Source of the DNA: Halictus rubicundus
Taxonomy: Eukaryota > Arthropoda > Insecta > Hymenoptera > Halictidae
Length of the DNA stretch: 64,000 bases
NCBI RefSeq assembly: GCF_050948215.1
Contig: NW_027488877.1
Span: 186,001-250,000 of the forward strand
Direction: 5' to 3'
In this document: piece by piece, positions 1 to 12,010 of the stretch
How positions within the stretch are numbered: position 1 is the stretch's first letter
How the letters are laid out: the number at the start of each line of letters is the position of its first letter
Notes under the pieces: generated by a model
What the model was told of the DNA's origin: nothing
Database searches by the model: none
What the model saw: only the letters and a program-made list of their open reading frames with translations
Translations under genes and position numbers: made by a program

Positions 1-59
1 CACTATAATATCGTATACTCTATCCTATCCTATCCTTTATACTATCCTATCCTATAGTG
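1..59. repeat. CACTATA...TATAGTG cassette, copy 1 (short form)
   Basis: This is an AT-richer interruption that begins CACTATAATATCG and ends CCTATAGTG. The outermost 7 bp form a perfect inverted repeat (CACTATA at 1-7, TATAGTG at 53-59). It is followed by TATAATATGC and then normal monomers. The interior is made of array-like pentamers. It sits at the very first base of the window, so its left context cannot be seen here. Confidence 0.8.
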
Positions 60-601
60 TATAATATGCTATCCTCTATCCTATAATATCATATATCCTA
101 TCCTATTCTCTATCCTATCCTATCATCTATCGTATCCTATCCTCTATTCTATCCTATCCTCTATCCTACCCAATCCCCAATCGTATCCTCTATCCTATCC
201 TATCCTCTATCCTATCCTATCCTCTATCCTATCCTATCTTCTATCCTATCCTATCCGCTATCGTATCCCATCCTCTATCCTATCCTGTCCTCTGTCATAT
301 CCTATCCTCTATCCTATCCTATCCTCTATCCTATCCTAACCTCTATCTCATCCTATCCTCTATTCCATCCTATCCTCGATCCTATCCTATCCTCTATCCT
401 ATCCTATCCTCTATCGTATCCTATCCCCTATCCTGTCCTATCCTCAATCCTATCCTATCCTCTATACTTTCCTATCCTCTATCCTATCATATCCTCTATC
501 CTATTCTATCCTCTATCGTATCCTGTCCTCTATCCTACCCTACCATCTATCCTATCCTATCCTCTATCCCATCCTATGCTCTATCCTATCCTATCCTCGA
601 T
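2..601. repeat. 600-bp segment duplicated at 15023-15623
   Basis: Read side by side, the segment from the cassette to the CTCGAT variant near base 600 shows the same ordered variants as 15023-15623 at a constant offset of 15022. Shared rare variants include CCTACCCAATCCCCAATCG, TGTCCTCTGTCATATCC and CTATACTTTCC. The copies part at base 602 (A here, C at 15624). This links the start of superblock I with that of superblock V. Confidence 0.85.
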
Positions 602-2526
602 ACTATCCTATCCTTTATCCAATCCTGTCCTCTATCCTATCCTATCCTCTATCCTATCCTATCCTCGATCCTATCCTATCCTCAGTCTTATCCTATCCTC
701 TATCCCATCCTATCCTCCATCTTATCCTACCCTCTATCCTATCCTATCCTCTATCCTATCCTATCCTCTATCTCATCCTATCCTCTATTCCATCCTATCC
801 TCTATCCCATCCTATCCTCTATCCTATCCTATTCCTCTATCCTATGCTAACCTTTATTCTATCCTATACTCTATCCTATCCTATCCTCTATCCTATCCTA
901 TCTTCTATCTTATCCTATCCTCTATCTCAACCTATCCTCCATCCTATCCTATCCTCTATCCTATCCTATCCTCTATCCTATCCTATCCTCTATTATATCC
1001 TATCCTCTATCTCATCCTATCCTCTATTCCATCCTATCCTCTATTCCATCCTATCCTCCATCCTATCCTATCCTCTATCCTATTCTACCCTCTATCCAAT
1101 CCTATCCTCTATCCTATCCTATCCTCTATCCTATCCTATCCTCTATCCTATCCTATCCTGTATCCTATCCTATCCGCTATCCTATCCTATCCTCTATCCT
1201 ACCCTATCATTTATCCTATCCGATCCTCTATCCTATCCTATCCTCTATCCTATTCTATCCTCTATCGTATCCTGTCCTCTATCCTACCCTACCATCTATC
1301 CTATCCTATCCTCTATCCCATCCTATGCTCTATCCTATCCTATCCTCGATACTATCCTATCCTCTATCCAATCCTGTCCTCTATCCTATCCTATCCTCTA
1401 TCCTATCCTATCCTCTATCTAATCCTATCCTCTGTCCTATCCTATCCTCTATCCTATCCCATCCTCAGCCTTATCGTATCCTCTATCCCATCCTATCCTC
1501 CATCTTATCCTACCCTCTATCCTATCCTATCCTGTATCTCATCCTATCCTCTATACCATCCTATCCTCGATCCTATCCTATCCTCTATCCTATCCTATCC
1601 TCTATCGTATCCTATCCCCCATCCTATCCTATCCTCAATCCTATTATATCATCCATCCTATCCTATCCTCTATCCTATCCTATCCTCTATCCTTTCCTAT
1701 CCTCTATCTTATCCTATCCTCTATCCCATCCTGTCCTCCATCTTATCCTATCCTCTATCCCATCCTATCCTCCATCCTCACCTATCCTCTATCCAATCCT
1801 ATCCTCTATCCTATTCTACCCTCTATCGAAACCTATCCTCTATGATATCCTATCCTCTATCCAATCCTATCCTCTATCCAATCCTATCCTCTATCCTACC
1901 CTATCTTCTATCTTATCATATCCTCTATCCCATCCTATCCTCTATCCTATCCTATTCCTCTATCCTATGCTATCCTTTATCCTATCCTATACTCTATCCT
2001 ATCCTATCCTCTATCCTATCCTATCTTCTATCTTATCATATCCTCTATCTCAACCTATCCTCCATCCTATCCTATCCTCTATCCTATCCTATCCTCTATC
2101 CTATCCTATCCTCTATTATATCCTATCCTCTATCTCATCCTATCCTCTATTCCATCCTATCCTCTATTCCATCCTATCCTCCATCCTATCCTATCCTCTA
2201 TCCTATTCTACCCTCTATCCAATCCTATCCTCTATCCTATCCTATCCTCTATCCTATCCTATCCTCTATCCTATCCTATCCTGTGTCCTATCCTATCCGC
2301 TATCCTATCCTATCCTCTATCCTACCCTATCATTTATCCTATCCGATCCTCTATCCTATCCTATCCTCTATCCTATCCTATCCTCTATCCTATCATATCC
2401 TCTATCCTATCCTATCTTCTATCTTATCATATCCTCTATCCCATCCTATCCTCCATCCTATCCTATCCTCTATCCTATCCTATCCTCTATCCCATCCTAT
2501 CCGCTATCGTATCCCATCCTCTATCC

Positions 2527-4564
2527 TATGCTATCCTCTATCACATCCTATCCACTGTCCTTTCCTATCCTCTATCCAATACTATCCTCCATCCTATCCT
2601 ATCCTCTATCGAATCCTATCCTCTATCCAATCCTATCCTCTATCATATCCTATCGTTTATCCTATCCTATCCTCTATCCTATTCTATCCTCTATCGTATC
2701 CTGTCCTCTATCCTACCCTACCATCTATCCTATCCTATCCTCTATCCCATCCTATGCGCTATCCTATCCTATCCTCGATACTATCCTATCCTCTATCCAA
2801 TCCTGTCCTCTATCCTATCCTATCCTCTATCCTATCCTATCCTCTATCCTATCCTATCCTCTATCTAATCCTATCCTCTGTCCTATCCTATCCTCTATCC
2901 TATCCCATCCTCAGTCTTATCCTATCCTCTATCCCATCCTATCCTCCATCTTATCCTACCCTCTATCCTATCCTATCCTGTATCTCATCCTATTCTCTAT
3001 ACCATCCTATCCTCGATCCTATCCTATCCTCTATCCTATCCTATCCTCTATCGTATCCTATCCCCCATCCTATCCTATCCTCAATCCTATTATATCATCC
3101 ATCCTATCCTATCCTCTATCCTATCCTATCCTCTATCCTTTCCTATCCTCTATCTTATCCTATCCTCTATCTCATCCTATCCTCTATTCCATCCTATCCT
3201 CTATTCCATCCTATCCTCCATCCTATCCTATCCTCTATCCTATTCTACCCTCTATCCAATCCTATCCTCTATCCTATCCTATCCTCTATCCTATCCTATC
3301 CTCTATCCTACCTATCCTGTATCCTATCCTATCCGCTATCCTATCCTATCCTCTATCCTACCCTATCATTTATCCTATCCGATCCTCTATCCTATCCTAT
3401 CCTCTATCCTATCCTATCCTCTATCCTATCCTATCTTCTATCTTATCATATCCTCTATCCCATCCTATCCTCCATCCTATCCTATCCTCTATCCTATCCT
3501 ATCCTCTATCCCATCCTATCCGCTATCGTGTCCCATCCTCTATCCTATGCTATCCTCTATCACATCCTATCCACTGTCCTTTCCTATCCTCTATCCAATA
3601 CTATTCTCCATCCTATCCTATCCTCTATCGTATCCTATCCTCTATCCAATCCTATCCTCTATCATATCCTATCGTTTATCCTATCCTATCCTCTATCCTA
3701 TTCTATCCTCTATCGTATCCTGTCCTCTATCCTACCCTACCATCTATCCTATCCTATCCTCTATCCCATCCTATGCTCTATCCTATCCTATCCTCGATAC
3801 TATCCTATCCTCTATCCAATCCTGTCCTCTATCCTATCCTATCCTCTATCCTATCCTATCCTCTATCTAATCCTATCCTCTGTCCTATCCTATCCTCTAT
3901 CCTATCCCATCCTCAGCCTTATCCTATCCTCTATCCCATCCTATCCTCCATCTAATCCTACCCTCTATCCTATCCTATCCTGTATCTCATCCTATCCTCT
4001 ATACCATCCTATCCTCGATCCTATCCTATCCTCTATCCTATCCTATCCTCTATCGTATCCTATCCCCCATCCTATCCTATCCTCAATCCTATTATATCAT
4101 CCATCCTATCCTATCCTCTATCCTATCCTATCCTCTATCCTTTCCTATCCTCTATCTTATCCTATCCTCTATCCCATCCTGTCCTCCATCTTATCCTATC
4201 CTCTATCCCATCCTATCCTCCATCCCCACCTATCCTCTATCCAATCCTATCCTCTATCCTATTCTACCCTCTATCGAAACCTATCCTCTATGATATCCTA
4301 TCCTCTATCCAATCCTATCATCTATCCAATCCTATCCTCTATCGTATCCTATCCTTTATCCTATCCTATCCTCAATCCTATGCTATCCTCTATAATATCC
4401 TATGCTCTATCCTATCCTATCCTCTATCCTATCCTATCCTATCCTATCCTATCCTCTATCCTATCCTATCCTCTATCCTATCCTATCCTCTATCCTATCC
4501 TATCCTCTATCGTATCCTCTATCCTATCCTATCCTCTAACCTATCCTCTATCCTATCCTATCCT
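2527..4564. repeat. 1,019-bp tandem duplication (60 x 17 minus 1)
   Basis: The landmark CTATGCTATCCTCTATCAC occurs with its TATGC at 2527 and again at 3546, and the variants that follow run in the same order. The offset of 1,019 is 60 monomers minus 1 bp. A 1-bp loss is visible at about 3308 (CTATCCTACCTATCC in place of CTATCCTATCCTATCC). The same pair is present in superblock II at 5502 and 6521, again 1,019 bp apart, so the doubling is older than the copying of I into II. The right-hand limit is approximate. Confidence 0.75.
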
Positions 4565-4599
4565 ATATCCTATCCTATCCTCTATCCTATCCTATCCTC

Positions 4600-4743
4600 T
4601 ATCCTATCCTCTATCCTATCCTCTATCCTATCCTCTATCCTATCCTCTATCCTATCCTCTATCCTATCCTCTATCCTATCCTTTATCCTATCCTCTATCC
4701 TATCCTCTATCCTATCCTCTATCCTATCCTCTATCCTATCCTC
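4600..4743. repeat. 12-bp sub-array, 12 copies (superblock I)
   Basis: TATCCTATCCTC is repeated exactly 12 times (144 bp). This is the 17-mer with one TATCC pentamer removed. One copy carries C to T (reads TTTATCC, near 4682). Canonical 17-bp monomers flank it on both sides. Since 12 is a multiple of 3, each + frame repeats a different tetrapeptide here (YPIL, ILSS or SYPL). Confidence 0.95.
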
Positions 4744-4825
4744 TATCCTATCCTATCCTCTATCCTATCCTATCCTCTATCCAATCCTATCCTCAATCAT
4801 ATCCTATCCTCTATCCCATCCTATC

Positions 4826-4884
4826 CACTATAATATCGTATACTCTATCCTATCCTATCCTTTATACTATCCTATCCTATAGTG
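4826..4884. repeat. CACTATA...TATAGTG cassette, copy 2 (short form)
   Basis: This looks the same as 1-59. The left context is CCTCAATCATATCC followed by CTATCCCATCCTATC, the same as at later copies. The right context is TATAATATGC. The identical flanks on both sides show it spread as part of a larger unit and not by separate insertion. Confidence 0.85.
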
Positions 4885-6922
4885 TATAATATGCTATCCT
4901 CTATCCTATAATATCATATATCCTATCCTATTCTCTATCCTATCCTATGCTCTATCCTATCCTATACTCTATCCTATCCTATCCTCTATCCTATCCTATC
5001 TTCTATCTTATCATATCCTCTATCTCAACCTATCCTCCATCCTATCCTATCCTCTATCCTATCCTATCCTCTATCCTATCCTATCCTCTATTATATCCTA
5101 TCCTCTATCTCATCCTATCCTCTATTCCATCCTATCCTCTATTCCATCCTATCCTCCATCCTATCCTATCCTCTATCCTATTCTACCCTCTATCCAATCC
5201 TATCCTCTATCCTATCCTATCCTCTATCCTATCCTATCCTCTATCCTATCCTATCCTGTGTCCTATCCTATCCGCTATCCTATCCTATCCTCTATCCTAC
5301 CCTATCATTTATCCTATCCGATCCTCTATCCTATCCTATCCTCTATCCTATCCTATCCTCTATCCTATCATATCCTCTATCCTATCCTATCTTCTATCTT
5401 ATCATATCCTCTATCCCATCCTATCCTCCATCCTATCCTATCCTCTATCCTATCCTATCCTCTATCCCATCCTATCCGCTATCGTATCCCATCCTCTATC
5501 CTATGCTATCCTCTATCACATCCTATCCACTGTCCTTTCCTATCCTCTATCCAATACTATCCTCCATCCTATCCTATCCTCTATCGAATCCTATCCTCTA
5601 TCCAATCCTATCCTCTATCATATCCTATCGTTTATCCTATCCTATCCTCTATCCTATTCTATCCTCTATCGTATCCTGTCCTCTATCCTACCCTACCATC
5701 TATCCTATCCTATCCTCTATCCCATCCTATGCGCTATCCTATCCTATCCTCGATACTATCCTATCCTCTATCCAATCCTGTCCTCTATCCTATCCTATCC
5801 TCTATCCTATCCTATCCTCTATCCTATCCTATCCTCTATCTAATCCTATCCTCTGTCCTATCCTATCCTCTATCCTATCCCATCCTCAGTCTTATCCTAT
5901 CCTCTATCCCATCCTATCCTCCATCTTATCCTACCCTCTATCCTATCCTATCCTGTATCTCATCCTATTCTCTATACCATCCTATCCTCGATCCTATCCT
6001 ATCCTCTATCCTATCCTATCCTCTATCGTATCCTATCCCCCATCCTATCCTATCCTCAATCCTATTATATCATCCATCCTATCCTATCCTCTATCCTATC
6101 CTATCCTCTATCCTTTCCTATCCTCTATCTTATCCTATCCTCTATCTCATCCTATCCTCTATTCCATCCTATCCTCTATTCCATCCTATCCTCCATCCTA
6201 TCCTATCCTCTATCCTATTCTACCCTCTATCCAATCCTATCCTCTATCCTATCCTATCCTCTATCCTATCCTATCCTCTATCCTACCTATCCTGTATCCT
6301 ATCCTATCCGCTATCCTATCCTATCCTCTATCCTACCCTATCATTTATCCTATCCGATCCTCTATCCTATCCTATCCTCTATCCTATCCTATCCTCTATC
6401 CTATCCTATCTTCTATCTTATCATATCCTCTATCCCATCCTATCCTCCATCCTATCCTATCCTCTATCCTATCCTATCCTCTATCCCATCCTATCCGCTA
6501 TCGTGTCCCATCCTCTATCCTATGCTATCCTCTATCACATCCTATCCACTGTCCTTTCCTATCCTCTATCCAATACTATTCTCCATCCTATCCTATCCTC
6601 TATCGTATCCTATCCTCTATCCAATCCTATCCTCTATCATATCCTATCGTTTATCCTATCCTATCCTCTATCCTATTCTATCCTCTATCGTATCCTGTCC
6701 TCTATCCTACCCTACCATCTATCCTATCCTATCCTCTATCCCATCCTATGCTCTATCCTATCCTATCCTCGATACTATCCTATCCTCTATCCAATCCTGT
6801 CCTCTATCCTATCCTATCCTCTATCCTATCCTATCCTCTATCTAATCCTATCCTCTGTCCTATCCTATCCTCTATCCTATCCCATCCTCAGCCTTATCCT
6901 ATCCTCTATCCCATCCTATCCT

Positions 6923-8292
6923 CCATCTAATCCTACCCTCTATCCTATCCTATCCTGTATCTCATCCTATCCTCTATACCATCCTATCCTCGATCCTATC
7001 CTATCCTCTATCCTATCCTATCCTCTATCGTATCCTATCCCCCATCCTATCCTAGCCTCAATCCTATTATATCATCCATCCTATCCTATCCTCTATCCTA
7101 TCCTATCCTCTATCCTTTCCTATCCTCTATCTTATCCTATCCTCTATCCCATCCTGTCCTCCATCTTATCCTATCCTCTATCCCATCCTATCCTCCATCC
7201 CCACCTATCCTCTATCCAATCCTATCCTCTATCCTATTCTACCCTCTATCGAAACCTATCCTCTATGATATCCTATCCTCTATCCAATCCTATCATCTAT
7301 CCAATCCTATCCTCTATCGTATCCTATCCTTTATCCTATCCTATCCTCAATCCTATGCTATCCTCTATAATATCCTATGCTCTATCCTATCCTATCCTCT
7401 ATCCTATCCTATCCTATCCTATCCTATCCTCTATCCTATCCTATCCTCTATCCTATCCTATCCTCTATCCTATCCTATCCTCTATCGTATCCTCTATCCT
7501 ATCCTATCCTCTAACCTATCCTCTATCCTATCCTATCCTATATCCAATGCTATCCTCTATCCTATCCTATCCTCTGTTCTATCCTATCCTCTATCCTATC
7601 CTATCCTCCATCTAATCCTACCCTCTATCCTATCCTATCCTGTATCTCATCCTATCCTCTATACCATCCTATCCTCGATCCTATCCTATCCTCTATCCTA
7701 TCCTATCCTCTATCGTATCCTATCCCCCATCCTATCCTATCCTCAATCCTATTATATCATCCATCCTATCCTATCCTCTATCCTATCCTATCCTCTATCC
7801 TTTCCTATCCTCTATCTTATCCTATCCTCTATCCCATCCTGTCCTCCATCTTATCCTATCCTCTATCCCATCCTATCCTCCATCCCCACCTATCCTCTAT
7901 CCAATCCTATCCTCTATCCTATTCTACCCTCTATCGAAACCTATCCTCTATGATATCCTATCCTCTATCCAATCCTATCATCTATCCAATCCTATCCTCT
8001 ATCGTATCCTATCCTTTATCCTATCCTATCCTCAATCCTATGCTATCCTCTATAATATCCTATGCTCTATCCTATCCTATCCTCTATCCTATCCTATCCT
8101 ATCCTATCCTATCCTCTATCCTATCCTATCCTCTATCCTATCCTATCCTCTATCCTATCCTATCCTCTATCGTATCCTCTATCCTATCCTATCCTCTAAC
8201 CTATCCTCTATCCTATCCTATCCTATATCCAATGCTATCCTCTATCCTATCCTATCCTCTGTTCTATCCTATCCTCTATCCTATCCTATCCT
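6923..8292. repeat. 685-bp tandem duplication in superblock II
   Basis: 6923-7607 is repeated at 7608-8292. Paired landmarks are CCATCTAATCC (6923 and 7608), CCATCCCCACC (near 7197 and 7882) and CTATGATATCC (ATG at 7265 and 7950). The length is 40 monomers plus one pentamer. A single G at 7055 (CCTAGCCTC) is present only in the first copy, so the copies have begun to diverge. Superblocks I, III and IV have only one copy of this segment. Confidence 0.85.
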
Positions 8293-8310
8293 CTATCCTA
8301 TCCTATCCTC

Positions 8311-8454
8311 TATCCTATCCTCTATCCTATCCTCTATCCTATCCTCTATCCTATCCTCTATCCTATCCTCTATCCTATCCTCTATCCTATCCTCTATCCT
8401 ATCCTCTATCCTATCCTCTATCCTATCCTCTATCCTATCCTCTATCCTATCCTC
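8311..8454. repeat. 12-bp sub-array, 12 copies (superblock II)
   Basis: There are twelve perfect TATCCTATCCTC units (144 bp) in the same place relative to the next cassette as in superblock I. The C-to-T variant seen there is absent. Confidence 0.95.
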
Positions 8455-8536
8455 TATCCTATCCTATCCTCTATCCTATCCTATCCTCTATCCAATCCTA
8501 TCCTCAATCATATCCTATCCTCTATCCCATCCTATC

Positions 8537-8595
8537 CACTATAATATCGTATACTCTATCCTATCCTATCCTTTATACTATCCTATCCTATAGTG
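8537..8595. repeat. CACTATA...TATAGTG cassette, copy 3 (short form)
   Basis: The 59-bp form and both flanks match copy 2. The TATAGTG end is at 8589-8595. Confidence 0.85.
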
Positions 8596-11500
8596 TATAA
8601 TATGCTATCCTCTATCCTATAATATCATATATCCTATCCTATTCTCTATCCTATCCTATGCTCTATCCTATCCTATCCTCGATACTATCCTATCCTTTAT
8701 CCAATCCTGTCCTCTATCCTATCCTATCCTCTATCCTATCCTATCCTCGATCCTATCCTATCCTCAGTCTTATCCTATCCTCTATCCCATCCTATCCTCC
8801 ATCTTATCCTACCCTCTATCCTATCCTATCCTCTATCCTATCCTATCCTCTATCTCATCCTATCCTCTATTCCATCCTATCCTCTATCCCATCCTATCCT
8901 CTATCCTATCCTATTCCTCTATCCTATGCTAACCTTTATTCTATCCTATACTCTATCCTATCCTATCCTCTATCCTATCCTATCTTCTATCTTATCCTAT
9001 CCTCTATCTCAACCTATCCTCCATCCTATCCTATCCTCTATCCTATCCTATCCTCTATCCTATCCTATCCTCTATTATATCCTATCCTCTATCTCATCCT
9101 ATCCTCTATTCCATCCTATCCTCCATCCTATCCTATCCTCTATCCTATTCTACCCTCTATCCAATCCTATCCTCTATCCTATCCTATCCTCTATCCTATC
9201 CTATCCTCTATCCTATCCTATCCTGTATCCTATCCTATCCGCTATCCTATCCTATCCTCTATCCTACCCTATCATTTATCCTATCCGATCCTCTATCCTA
9301 TCCTATCCTCTATCCTATTCTATCCTCTATCGTATCCTGTCCTCTATCCTACCCTACCATCTATCCTATCCTATCCTCTATCCCATCCTATGCTCTATCC
9401 TATCCTATCCTCGATACTATCCTATCCTCTATCCAATCCTGTCCTCTATCCTATCCTATCCTCTATCCTATCCTATCCTCTATCTAATCCTATCCTCTGT
9501 CCTATCCTATCCTCTATCCTATCCCATCCTCAGCCTTATCGTATCCTCTATCCCATCCTATCCTCCATCTTATCCTACCCTCTATCCTATCCTATCCTGT
9601 ATCTCATCCTATCCTCTATACCATCCTATCCTCGATCCTATCCTATCCTCTATCCTATCCTATCCTCTATCGTATCCTATCCCCCATCCTATCCTATCCT
9701 CAATCCTATTATATCATCCATCCTATCCTATCCTCTATCCTATCCTATCCTCTATCCTTTCCTATCCTCTATCTTATCCTATCCTCTATCCCATCCTGTC
9801 CTCCATCTTATCCTATCCTCTATCCCATCCTATCCTCCATCCTCACCTATCCTCTATCCAATCCTATCCTCTATCCTATTCTACCCTCTATCGAAACCTA
9901 TCCTCTATGATATCCTATCCTCTATCCAATCCTATCCTCTATCCAATCCTATCCTCTATCCTACCCTATCTTCTATCTTATCATATCCTCTATCCCATCC
10001 TATCCTCTATCCTATCCTATTCCTCTATCCTATGCTATCCTTTATCCTATCCTATACTCTATCCTATCCTATCCTCTATCCTATCCTATCTTCTATCTTA
10101 TCATATCCTCTATCTCAACCTATCCTCCATCCTATCCTATCCTCTATCCTATCCTATCCTCTATCCTATCCTATCCTCTATTATATCCTATCCTCTATCT
10201 CATCCTATCCTCTATTCCATCCTATCCTCTATTCCATCCTATCCTCCATCCTATCCTATCCTCTATCCTATTCTACCCTCTATCCAATCCTATCCTCTAT
10301 CCTATCCTATCCTCTATCCTATCCTATCCTCTATCCTATCCTATCCTGTGTCCTATCCTATCCGCTATCCTATCCTATCCTCTATCCTACCCTATCATTT
10401 ATCCTATCCGATCCTCTATCCTATCCTATCCTCTATCCTATCCTATCCTCTATCCTATCATATCCTCTATCCTATCCTATCTTCTATCTTATCATATCCT
10501 CTATCCCATCCTATCCTCCATCCTATCCTATCCTCTATCCTATCCTATCCTCTATCCCATCCTATCCGCTATCGTATCCCATCCTCTATCCTATGCTATC
10601 CTCTATCACATCCTATCCACTGTCCTTTCCTATCCTCTATCCAATACTATCCTCCATCCTATCCTATCCTCTATCGAATCCTATCCTCTATCGTATCCTA
10701 TCCTCTATCCAATCCTATCCTCTATCATATCCTATCGTTTATCCTATCCTATCCTCTATCCTATTCTATCCTCTATCGTATCCTGTCCTCTATCCTACCC
10801 TACCATCTATCCTATCCTATCCTCTATCCCATCCTATGCTCTATCCTATCCTATCCTCGATACTATCCTATCCTCTATCCAATCCTGTCCTCTATCCTAT
10901 CCTATCCTCTATCCTATCCTATCCTCTATCTAATCCTATCCTCTGTCCTATCCTATCCTCTATCCTATCCCATCCTCAGCCTTATCCTATCCTCTATCCC
11001 ATCCTATCCTCCATCTAATCCTACCCTCTATCCTATCCTATCCTGTATCTCATCCTATCCTCTATACCATCCTATCCTCGATCCTATCCTATCCTCTATC
11101 CTATCCTATCCTCTATCGTATCCTATCCCCCATCCTATCCTATCCTCAATCCTATTATATCATCCATCCTATCCTATCCTCTATCCTATCCTATCCTCTA
11201 TCCTTTCCTATCCTCTATCTTATCCTATCCTCTATCCCATCCTGTCCTCCATCTTATCCTATCCTCTATCCCATCCTATCCTCCATCCCCACCTATCCTC
11301 TATCCAATCCTATCCTCTATCCTATTCTACCCTCTATCGAAACCTATCCTCTATGATATCCTATCCTCTATCCAATCCTATCATCTATCCAATCCTATCC
11401 TCTATCGTATCCTATCCTTTATCCTATCCTATCCTCAATCCTATGCTATCCTCTATAATATCCTATGCTCTATCCTATCCTATCCTCTATCCTATCCTAT

Positions 11501-11713
11501 CCTATCCTATCCTATCCTCTATCCTATCCTATCCTCTATCCTATCCTATCCTCTATCCTATCCTATCCTCTATCGTATCCTCTATCCTATCCTATCCTCT
11601 AACCTATCCTCTATCCTATCCTATCCTATATCCAATGCTATCCTCTATCCTATCCTATCCTCTGTTCTATCCTATCCTCTATCCTATCCTATCCTCTATC
11701 CTATCCTATCCTC

Positions 11714-11869
11714 TATCCTATCCTCTATCCTATCCTCTATCCTATCCTCTATCCTATCCTCTATCCTATCCTCTATCCTATCCTCTATCCTATCCTCTAT
11801 CCTATCCTCTATCCTATCCTCTATCCTATCCTCTATCCTATCCTCTATCCTATCCTCTATCCTATCCTC
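11714..11869. repeat. 12-bp sub-array, 13 copies (superblock III)
   Basis: There are thirteen perfect TATCCTATCCTC units (156 bp), one more than in superblocks I and II, with canonical 17-mers on each side. Confidence 0.95.
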
Positions 11870-11951
11870 TATCCTATCCTATCCTCTATCCTATCCTATC
11901 CTCTATCCAATCCTATCCTCAATCATATCCTATCCTCTATCCCATCCTATC

Positions 11952-12010
11952 CACTATAATATCGTATACTCTATCCTATCCTATCCTTTATACTATCCTA
12001 TCCTATAGTG
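11952..12010. repeat. CACTATA...TATAGTG cassette, copy 4 (short form)
   Basis: This is the 59-bp form, with TATAGTG at 12004-12010 and the same flanks as copies 2 and 3. Confidence 0.85.

Larger units (their letters stand above)
1..4825. repeat. Superblock I (4,825 bp)
   Basis: This superblock runs from the first cassette to the second. Bases 1-601 are repeated at 15023-15623. Bases 575 to about 2600 are repeated at 8657 to about 10680, at offset 8082 and then 8065 after the loss of one 17-bp monomer. An internal 1,019-bp tandem duplication is marked by CTATGCTATCCTCTATCAC at about 2525 and 3544. Bases of about 1985-4575 recur at about 4960-7550 (offset 2975). It ends with a 12-bp sub-array followed by the next cassette. 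No gene is seen. Confidence 0.85.
4826..8536. repeat. Superblock II (3,711 bp)
   Basis: After the cassette this block joins directly to sequence equivalent to about 1985 of superblock I, skipping about 1.4 kb present there. It then runs parallel to I at offset 2975 to about 7550. It carries the 1,019-bp pair (5502 and 6521), a private 685-bp tandem duplication (6923-8292) and a 12-copy 12-bp sub-array. No gene is seen. Confidence 0.8.
8537..11951. repeat. Superblock III (3,415 bp)
   Basis: This block follows superblock I (offset 8082, then 8065, then about 7063). The last shift, 1,002 bp, is one 1,019-bp unit less one 17-bp monomer, so III carries one fewer copy of the 1-kb unit than I. Near 9120 it lacks one CTCTATTCCATCCTATC monomer present in I. 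It is followed by a near-identical neighbour, superblock IV. It ends with a 13-copy 12-bp sub-array. No gene is seen. Confidence 0.8.

Noticed and set aside
1..59. CACTA transposon or MITE
   Set aside because: The terminal inverted repeat is only 7 bp, the flanking triplets (ATC before, TAT after in copies 2-5) do not match as a 3-bp target duplication, the interior is satellite-like, and the copies share the same flanks. I kept it as an observation and did not call a mobile element.
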